Assembly (NCBI RefSeq): GCF_963259705.1
Contig: NC_081849.1
Span: 63,970,410 to 64,034,409, forward strand
Direction of reading: 5' to 3'
DNA: 64,000 bases
DNA from: Myotis daubentonii
Taxonomy: Eukaryota; Chordata; Mammalia; Chiroptera; Vespertilionidae
Position 1 is the first letter of the stretch. Each line of letters begins with the position of its first letter. Below, piece after piece: positions 55,969 to 64,000 of this stretch. A program made the position numbers and the translations under genes. A model generated the notes under the pieces. It had not been told where the DNA came from, searched no databases, and was given only the letters and a program-made list of their open reading frames with translations.

Positions 55969-56944
55969 TGTGTCTTTATTTTAATGATCATCTAAATACG
56001 TGTTAGTAAAAGAGTACTCTAGATCATCTGGAGGTCAAGCTGATAACGTAGAGCTGCCATGTAATTTCAAATCCCAAGTTTATGAGTGAACATGGCTCAA
56101 ATGGCTCCTCAAGTGACAGGGCCTAACTTCTGATGCACTGTTTCTCAACTGTCTGTGGGCTTGTAACTCAAGGACCCACCAGTTCTTACACTTGGAAAAC
56201 AGTGATACAGACGATAAATGCTTCCTCTAAGGAGACATTATTGATTTTTTATCTGGATAGTCAAGGGAAGATTTTATGAGGGAGCTGGCATCTGAGCTGG
56301 CCCTCAAGGGCAGGCCCTGTATACTCTCTCATAACAAATGACACCAAGTGTCCTCCATTTAAACTATCTGCTTGAGAAAATAGCCCACTTCCAGGGGCCA
56401 TTCATTACTTCCTGTTATTCTTTGAGAGCCCCTATGTGTTAGTTATATTTAATTATAGTGCGGCCCAGAGAGAAGATGGAATGGAAACACTGTGTGTAGG
56501 GAGACAGGTGAGATGGAAAGGGTGGGCTTGGGCAGGAAACAGGACATAGTTCAGGTTAACTGAAGTGCAGGACAAATGCAGGCTACAGAGGGATAGAGGG
56601 CGCAGTGCTGGCAAAAGCCCTTGGTGAAGGTCAAGGCTGAAGAGTGGGCATTTTTTTCTGTAATTAGACAAGGAAGGAGTTTGTGCAGTATTTTTGCAGG
56701 GGTACCATTTTATACTGATGGGGAGGACTCTGATAATACTATAGCGAACACAAATTCACGGTTATGTTGTCGAGTAGCCATCTCGGCATCATGTTTTTAG
56801 ATCTCTTTTGGTCACGTGGAGGAGTTTCAAAGCGTGTGTCGTTTTTGAACCTTATACAGGACACAGAGGATATGTTTTGAGTTGTACCTTGCCTTGCTTA
56901 AGGGGTGGACCTGGGCAGACATGTTTATTTTGAATTTTTCCTTT
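55969..56944. other. no gene seen; possible L2 remnant
   Basis: 56255-56340 (GAGGGAGCTGGCATCTGAGC) reads like the complement of L2. The rest is unassigned. Confidence 0.3.
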
Positions 56945-57158
56945 TTAATATTTTTTTTTATTGATTTCAGAGAGGAAGTGAGGAGAGAGAGAGAGATAGA
57001 AACATCAATGATGAGTGAGAATCATTGAACGGCTGCCTCTTGCACACCCCACACTGGGGATCAAGCTCGAAACCTGGGCATATGCCCTGACCAGGAATTG
57101 AACCGTGATCTCCTGGTTCACAGTTTGACACTCAACCACTGAGCCACACTGGCTGGGC
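56945..57158 (-). mobile_element. Ves-family SINE
   Basis: Reverse-oriented. A-box complement CCACTGAGCCACA. The tRNA-like head differs from the main type (CCTGGTTCACAGTTTGACACTC), matching the subfamily also seen at 16334 and 54576. Confidence 0.88.
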
Positions 57159-57215
57159 TAATTTTTTATTTTTAAATTACACTTTACTTTCAATATTATT
57201 TGTATTGGTTTAAGG

Positions 57216-57427
57216 CAGGGGTCGGCAAACTCATTAGTCAACAGAGCCAAATGTCAACAGTACAACGACTGAAATTTCTTTTTAGAGCCAAATTTTTTAA
57301 ACTTAAACTATATAGGTAGGTACATTGTTATTAACTTAATTAGGGTACTCCTGAGGCTTAGGAAGAGCCACACTCAAGGGGCCAAAGAGCCTCATGTGGC
57401 TCTCGAGCCGCAGTTTGCCGACCACTG
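57216..57427. mobile_element. non-autonomous hAT MITE with perfect 8-bp TSD
   Basis: 212 bp. Left end CAGGGGTCGGCAAACTC, right end GCAGTTTGCCGACCACTG, long imperfect inverted repeats. Identical GTTTAAGG at 57208-57215 and 57428-57435. The interior CATGTGGCTCTCGAGC and AACAGAGCCAAATG are typical of vespertilionid nhAT copies. Same terminus family as 10504. Confidence 0.93.
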
Positions 57428-57456
57428 GTTTAAGGTATACAGCATAGTGGTTAGAC

Positions 57457-57677
57457 CAGGGGTGGGCAAACTTTTTGACTCGAGGGCCACAATGGGTTCT
57501 TAAACTGGACCGGAGGGCCGGAACAAAAGCATGGATGGAGTGTTTGTGTGAACTAATATAAATTCAAAGTAAACATCATTACATAAAAGGGTACGGTCTT
57601 TTTTTTTTTTTTTTTTTAGTTTTATTCATTTCAAAAGGACCAGATCCGGCCCGCGGGCCGTAGTTTGCCCATGGCTG
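57457..57677. mobile_element. second hAT MITE family with perfect 8-bp TSD
   Basis: 221 bp. Left CAGGGGTGGGCAAAC, right GTAGTTTGCCCATGGCTG. Identical GGTTAGAC at 57449-57456 and 57678-57685. The interior CGAGGGCCACAATGGG and CCGGCCCGCGGGCCG differs from the neighbour, so it is a separate family. Contains a T-run of about 20 near 57599-57617. Confidence 0.93.
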
Positions 57678-57725
57678 GGTTAGACAATCATATACTTTAC
57701 AGAGTGTTCCCCCCAAGGGGCAGTC

Positions 57726-60700
57726 ATGTTTAAATTGTATAAGCTTACCCAACCTTACCTCCACCTAGCTGGTTAAATCCAACTGGGCGCCTGACTGTGG
57801 GCGAACCAATTCAGGGCCTGGGCTGAGCTAATCAGACTGTCGTCTAGGGATTTGAAATTTGGACATTGAGAAACTGAGTTAATAAGATGAGAATGATGCC
57901 AGGACCAAAAGTGCCAAGTGAAGCACGTTGAAAGCAGAGGAAGCTTATTGAGAGAGAGAAAGAAGAAGGGAAGTGTGGCAGAGATGAAATGCACGAAGAG
58001 AGAATGGCCCTCGTTTCTATTTCCCAGTTCCAGTCCTCCTTTCTGTTTGGCTTGCATGCAATTTCTTTCCTATGTTTCCACCCCCTTTCAGCATTGCCTG
58101 TTGTATGCTAAGTAGAATTCTCGACATGTAAGCTAATTTGAGTGGGTTCCTCTTTCTTGCATCCACACATAACCCTTCTCAAATGAAGACATAGGTTCTC
58201 CAGAGACCATCAGGCTGAAGGGAGTCATGTCAGCTCACCAGCTTAGGTGCTGAACCAGCTTCCACGGTTTATTCGTGAGAACTCTGGGAAGCAAGTTGGC
58301 AAGTGAACTGTGAGCACTGCTTGGTGAGATTCCTCCTCTGGATGTGGCCACAGATGGACCAAAGACCTTAGCCGTCCCTACGGTCTACACTGACCAAAGC
58401 CAAGAACATTCTGACGGAAATCTGAGACCCATCACCACAGTGACAACATGATTTTTTTTAAACCTGCAATTTTCCATTGTTCTTTGTGAGCAACAAAATC
58501 TCACAGCCGAAGGAGAGTCATTGCCATTTGTTCAAGTGTCTGATGAAATCTAAAGATCTCTTCATACTAAATGCAGGATTTAATCAGGAGTGGGTAACAT
58601 GAATGTGTGTACTTTAATGAATCTGCAGAGGTTGTCAGTAGCTGAATTCCTGGGCTATGCAACTTGTAATTGAAAATCTTTACATTTTAGTTCCACCTGT
58701 CATTTTTCTAATTCTATTCAAAGAATGTCTATTACAATAATCCCTTTCCCTGTCTATCAAAAGTTATGCTTTAGCAGAAATGTGTAGCATTAGAAAATAT
58801 TAATTCCAACATGTTAGTAATTTGGAAAGCTTGATATTTTTCAGGGTTGTTGAAACTATAGAAAGGACTTTCATCCCAATAAGGAATACATTTACTAAAT
58901 AACAAGTGGCCATGCGAAAGATTATTTCAGTCCATTTCCTTTAAGATGCTGAGCCTTTTTGGGGCATATACGGGAATCCCAGGGAACTCACCCGGCAGGG
59001 GGTGGACTCCCAGGGAATCTTCTTGGCACTTTTCCCTGGAGCATGCTTTGCTGCTCTGCTGTGATGCATCCCCACTGGCGGGAATTCTATTCTTCACTCA
59101 CAGAGGCTAAGGGCAGCAGGATGAAGTTTGGCTCACTCTCTCTCTCTTGCTAGATTTCCTTGAGCGTTGGAAATTTTACAAGGAACAACCAAACTGCACC
59201 ACGAAATGGTATTGATATTACGGGATTGCATCAATAGCATTGGCTGTTTCATTTCCATTCACTTATCAGACGTATTTACTTCTCAGATATTTCCTTAACC
59301 GGAATTGACTGAACTATAATTGCCTATTTCTTTGGTCCATTGGCTGTTAACCTTGAAGTGACTGGGGTAGAGCTGGCGAGGCCTTCCCTGTCAGGCCTGA
59401 CCTCTCACTATGCTGGAGAGAGCGCTGCCATGACAACGGCGACAGATGTCAGCTAAGCAATGTGCACCCTAGAAAGACTCCTGTATTGAGAAAATCGATC
59501 TTGTAATGGTGCCATGGAGCACATTCGCTGAACTGCCAAGTGTTCTAGGCTTAATCATTTATTTCATCTCGCAGAGAGAAGAAAACATAAAAGAAATGAA
59601 ATGAATTTGACCTCTGTCTTCTGAGTGACTTTAGTGCTACAATGAATTCTAGCAAGTGCCTCTTATGAATTTTAAAAAATTACATTAGGAATAACATTTT
59701 GAAGTGAAATGACTCTTGTAATGCCAACCCTCCAGAAACATGTTATTTCAAATGTCAGATACATAATAGTCATTTGCTATTTTCTGTGTATGTCCAGGGG
59801 TTAGCTCCGTCTTGGGTATGTTTCAGGCAAATTATTATAAAGGAGCCAGGAATGAGGCCGAACAGAGCACGCTGCTTTGGCTCTCTCCATTTTTTTTTTT
59901 TTAAACGTAAGGGGACTTCCTTTGTGCTGATTACCACAGGGTTTAGTGAGCAGCATAAACAGTGTTTCATATCGACAGCTCCGAACCCCTCTCAGTTTTA
60001 GAGTCTTCCAGTCACGTCCAGGCCTCTGCCTCCGGAGCTGCGTTTGTCTCCCTGACAGTTAATCTGGGCACAGCCTTTCATCGTCTTGATGGGCTTGTCA
60101 TTCATGCCTTGACACCTCTCATTCATCTGAGTTTGGCTGCTGGATATGCAAATGATCGGAGGACTGAACACCATCATCCCTCAGCTGTGATGGCCAGTAT
60201 GTCAATGTCACTATTCTTGGGAACAGCCGTTCTGTCCAGAGCCGGGGAGAGATGAAGCCAGGGGACCTGAAATGCACTTCTGACCTTTCTCTGGCCCAGG
60301 TCACAACTCGATTCTTAAACAAGCAAACACCCAAACCAAGACAAACCCCAAAGCCTAAAGATTGTAGCCAAGTCTCTCTGATCACCTTGCCCATCTCAAT
60401 AAATATCATTCAGAGTGATTATAGTGAAAGGGATCTCTTAAAATTTTCAATGCGATATGTCTGTCTCTTGTGCTGTGGGATATTTTATTGCATTTTTGCC
60501 CCCAAGTGGAGCTGACGGGAGCCAAGCTTGTAATTTAAATCAATAAGAACCCTTTACCATGGCCATAAAATACTTGGCTAAACCTTTGAAGTGGCCACAG
60601 TTGAATGCACAGTGAACACAGTATAAATGTTCCTTAAGATGTATTGTATGAGACCACAACTAAAACAGCATTCAAAGGCACCGGCCCTAAGCATCTTTCG

Positions 60701-62009
60701 TGACTGATGGGAGAGGGTCCCCACTGCTTTTGATCATTTACATGCGCTGTTCGCATTGCCACCCGAAGTGGTTCCAAACAAGCCCTCTTCATTGGCACAT
60801 CACCCCAGCCTGCAGCCTTCTGCTTTCTCTTCAGACCTTTTCATGATATTTGGTGGTTATCTGGGATCTGGGTCCTCTTCCACACAAGTAACCCACATCA
60901 GATAGGCTGTTGTGTGGACTGTTTAGATTTCGTTTGCATCATAGTTGGGAAAACCAAACAAAGGCTAGCTATTTGCATCCATCCAGCCAGCGGGTGCTGT
61001 GCTGCGGGTATTCACCGAAGCTCCCGGGCAGCGTCCTTTGCAGGAAACCGAAGCTGACCTGTTAGTTTCTTCCGCAGTGGCTAGGTTTGGGAGTGGAGTT
61101 CTTAGAAAACTGTCAGACTTGAGAAGATGGCATTCTCCTCCACTCTGCTCTCCTCTCTGCCTCACACCTGCTCTTGGCCTGTCCCCTTTTCTGGCTCATC
61201 CTTGATGCCTTGTGTCTCCTTTGTGTGGATTGGGTGGATGGATGGTGATGGATGTTTCCTCACTCTTGTTCTCTGTGTCTCTGTTCCTTACTCTTGGTCT
61301 TTCCCTCTTTCTTTCTCTCTCAGATTCTAAAATCCTCTCTGATTCCACAATATCAGTAATATCTGAGTTTGGAATTTGGGCACGTGACCTTCCAGTCTCT
61401 CTTGCTCAGCTGGTTGGTAGTGTTGCCATTGGGCCAAAGGCACAGGTTTAAGCCCCCCCCCCCCCTGCCCCCCTCCAGTGTCAGTCATTCCCTCCCAGAA
61501 CTCTGACTGAATGAATACCTTTCCAGGTCACTGCCTCTAGACGCCACTTATTTATTCTTGATGAGAAGCCAAAGATAGGGGCTACTTTCCACCTTATCTG
61601 ATAGAATAAACCTTCCCCACAGTCCCGAGTCTCAGGATGGGACCGCGCGTATCGGTGGCTAAGGAGATGGACACACTCTGTGGCCTCTCTTCTTCCCATA
61701 GCCACTTTCCGAAGGGCTTGTCTGAGTCTCAGATCTGACTTCCCTCATGGACCACATGTCATGTGTGCCCAGCATATGCAGTCTGGCCACGCCTGTTGCT
61801 GCCTGGCCTCTGCAAACCCAACACGATTAGGTGGCTGTCGATAATTCAGGGCGAGCTTATGAGGTTTCTTTTGTCCTATGTGAGAACAGAGGAGGCAGGG
61901 CCTGTACAATGCATTATTTATGCTTATGAAGTTGGCGTGTATAAATGACACCGAACAATGTATGGGAGAGTAAACTCGGAACTGAAATCAGATTTTAAAT
62001 ATCTACCAA
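57726..62009. other. long single-copy stretch, no gene seen
   Basis: More than 4 kb with no recognised repeat. 59380-59760 (CCATGACAACGGCG, GGCTTAATCATTTATTTC, ATTTTAAAAAATTACATTAGG) and 60030-60260 (TGGATATGCAAATGATCGG, ATTCATGCCTTGAC) look conserved; the latter holds a POU-like ATGCAAAT. T-run at 59891-59902, C-run at 61454-61465. Frames up to 97 codons on both strands, unrecognised. Confidence 0.4.
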
Positions 62010-62290
62010 TGAGGTTCAGTGTTTAGAACTTGTTTGAGTCCTGACTTGAACAAACTAACTGTAAAAAGATGTTTTGGTTTTTTGTTAGACAATTGGGAAC
62101 ATTTGACCATGAACTGGTTATCAGATCATTTAAAAAATAGTACAAGCAAAGAAACAAATAGGGTAGCTAAAACCACACTGGGAAATGATGCTAATTGTTC
62201 AAGCTGGGCGCTGTTTAGAATAATGGTTCATTACACCACGCACTCTATTTTTCTGCATGTTTTAAAATACTCTGTATTACAAAGTTAGGA
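62010..62290 (+). repeat. old L1 3' UTR-like fragment
   Basis: GACAATTGGGAACATTTG, GGGAAATGATGCTAATTG, CAAGCTGGGCGCTG and AATGGTTCATTACACC follow the order of an L1M-type 3' UTR. Confidence 0.5.
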
Positions 62291-62519
62291 GAAGTTAGCC
62301 TGCAGCCTCAGGATTGCATGTTTACATATTTGCATGGGTCACCATAGTGACACCTCCTATTCAGTGAATTTTTTCTCTTAGGGCTTTGACTGTTTGCCTG
62401 TCAGCTGATCTTTTTTACCTTCTATGTCACGATCACCTTTCAATCATGGAGCTGTTTGAATAATATCTATCTGCACTTGCCAGCTTTGTGGTCTGAATGT
62501 CAACATTTGACATGGGAGT

Positions 62520-62640
62520 ATCTGCCTGCTCTCTCCCAACCCAGATCAGAAGCTCCTTGAGGTCAGGACCGTTTCTGAGCTTTTGGTATTTCCGGCCCAG
62601 CATCTCGCAGGGTGAGGCCCAGAGTAGGCTGGACTGAGCT
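62520..62640 (+). repeat. L2-like LINE 3' fragment
   Basis: AGAAGCTCCTTGAGGTCAGG, then CGTTTCTGAGCTTTTGG and CAGCATCTCGCAGGG: L2 3' landmarks. Confidence 0.45.
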
Positions 62641-62899
62641 GTGGCAACATATTGACCCCTAAATCTCGGCGACTTAATGTACTAAAAGTTCAGTGAGACT
62701 GGCCGGGGAAGGAGGTGGAGGCTGCCGGCTGGCTTTGGTCTGCCTCAGCCTAGACATGACCCACAAGACTTTCCCAGAGTCCCTCGGCTCGAGCTAATTG
62801 TACAGCCTCCTAACAGCAAAAGAGGCTGGGAAATGGCGGGGACTTCATATTTGGTGAGCATCAATTGTCTATGCTGCAAGGCGCTAAATGATGTTTGTT

Positions 62900-63124
62900 T
62901 GTTTTCTTAAATATATTTTTATTGATTTTTTTACAGAGAGGAAGGGAGAGGGACAGAGAGTCAGAAACATCGATGAGAGAGAAACATCGATCAGCTGCCT
63001 CCTGCACACCCCCTACTGGGGATGTGCCCGCAATCACGGTATATGCCCCTGACTGGAATCGAACCTGGGACCCTTCAGTTCCTAGGCCGACGCTCTATCC
63101 ACTGAGCCAAATCAGTCAGGGCTG
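62900..63124 (-). mobile_element. Ves SINE with 13-bp TSD
   Basis: Reverse-oriented, near consensus. Identical AATGATGTTTGTT at 62887-62899 and 63125-63137. B-box complement GGAATCGAACC and A-box complement CCACTGAGCCA exact. Probably young. Confidence 0.95.
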
Positions 63125-63137
63125 AATGATGTTTGTT

Positions 63138-63630
63138 GAAGCCACTTCTTACCCCATGACTTTCTGCTGTGGGTTCACTGCAGGGGCCACCCTGTGAAAA
63201 TGCTGCTTTGTATCCAGGGCAGAATGTGCCCATGAAAATGGACATGTCTGAGAAAAACCAGCACCGAAGGGCTCTCAGCCACTGCTTTGGGTGTAAATTT
63301 CGTTCACTCATGCCCCCCACTCCCCCAGAGGTTCCTAGTGAGCATGTGTAAACCCTGTCCACTGATGGAGGGGCCAAAGGGCAAGAAACAGGGACCAGGG
63401 GAGTAACTGTCTGCTTGGATCCTGTGGATGCAAAGAGCAGTGACCCCTCAGGCTAGGCTACTCGAAGGTGATTCACCTGAGGTGACAATGGAAAAAGTGG
63501 CCTCAGGGCCAACTTGGGGCAGAATGAGGCAGAGCTGCCCACCCGCGTAGGAGCCAGGAGCCGTCAGGAGGCAGGCAGCACATCCCAAGTCAGGGTCCCA
63601 GTCTCTCCCCTGGCAGCCATCAGTTCTCAT
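63138..63630. other. no gene seen
   Basis: GC-moderate single-copy-looking DNA; short frames only. Confidence 0.4.
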
Positions 63631-63940
63631 CTGTCTCTGTGGGTGAACCTATTCTGGATATTTCATGTAAATGTAATCCTACATGTGTGACCTGTCGTGT
63701 CTGGCTTCTTTCACTCTGCATACTGCGTTTGGGGTTCATTCGTGTTGTAGCATGCATCAGGATTTTATTCTTTTTATGGCTAACATTCCCTTGTTTGTTC
63801 CTATCACATTTTGTTGATTAATTCACCCATGGATGGGTATTTGGGGTTTTCCACCTTTTGGCTATTGTGAATAATGCTGCTATGAACATTCATGAGCAAG
63901 TTTCTGTTTGAGAACCTGAATTCTTTTTTTTAATTTGGTT
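63631..63940 (-). repeat. old L1 3' region fragment
   Basis: Complement of L1: TGGCTTCTTTCACTCTGCAT, TTCATTCGTGTTGTAGCATG, CCACCTTTTGGCTATTGTG and AATAATGCTGCTATGAAC. Followed by T-rich simple sequence to the window end. Confidence 0.75.
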
Positions 63941-64000
63941 TTATTTATTTATTTATTTATTTAAACTTTCTTTTTTCTTTTTTTTTAATTTTATTTTTTT

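Larger units (their letters stand above)
57167..57725. repeat. old L1-type fragment hosting two hAT insertions
   Basis: Pieces 57167-57215, 57436-57456 and 57686-57725 rejoin into one ancient repeat: CTTTCAATATTATTTG, AGGTATACAGCATAGTGG, TATACTTTACAGAGTG. The copy at 42118-42229 is the same family. It is interrupted twice by hAT MITEs. Confidence 0.55.

Overview
The window is nuclear DNA from a mammal, almost certainly a vespertilionid bat. The evidence is about 22 copies of the bat tRNA-derived Ves SINE, several short hAT transposons (including two SPIN elements), a HeliBat-type Helitron, a Tigger-like TA-target element, and old mammalian repeats (MIR, L2, L1, MLT1, MER5A). Families were named by recognising consensus sequence by eye; no database was searched. 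I found no protein-coding exon, tRNA, rRNA or known ncRNA that I can defend. Nearly all open reading frames are chance products of GC-rich DNA, pyrimidine tracts or SINE sequence. The only recognisable coding sequence is the decayed ORF1 of an L1-type retrotransposon.

Layout. 1-2130 is AT-rich single-copy DNA. 2140-3480 is a strong CpG island with two tandem RFX X-box motifs and a minus-strand splice-donor match; it is the best promoter candidate. 3.5-5.6 kb is low-repeat, conserved-looking DNA rich in ATTA. 5.6-22.4 kb is intergenic or intronic DNA with scattered SINEs, one SPIN, one hAT element with its target duplication, MIR, L2 and old L1. 22.5-23.06 kb is a second CpG island with a POU octamer and a C-run, followed by a second SPIN nested in an older element. 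25-31.5 kb is L1- and SINE-rich. 31.5-33.4 kb is a repeat-free block that looks like a conserved noncoding cluster. 33.6-36.3 kb holds an old hAT element and MIRs, and 36356-36555 is a 200-N assembly gap. 39.55-42.1 kb is an L1-derived element with 5' UTR, ORF1 and 3' UTR but no ORF2 (HAL1-like). 42.2-45.8 kb is a dense repeat cluster with two Ves SINEs at one target site. 48.33-48.66 kb is the Helitron. 49.93-50.07 kb is a near-perfect 60-bp-arm inverted repeat made from MER5A. 53.5-57.7 kb holds MLT1 LTRs and two hAT elements 29 bp apart. 58-62 kb is mostly single-copy, with conserved-looking blocks.

Repeat-poor blocks rich in homeodomain-like sites, with two isolated CpG islands, fit the regulatory surroundings of a developmental gene, but which locus this is cannot be told from sequence alone. 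The observations most worth checking are the long hairpin, the ORF2-less L1, the paired X-boxes beside a minus-strand donor, the two SPIN elements with complementary deletions, and the double SINE insertion at one site.
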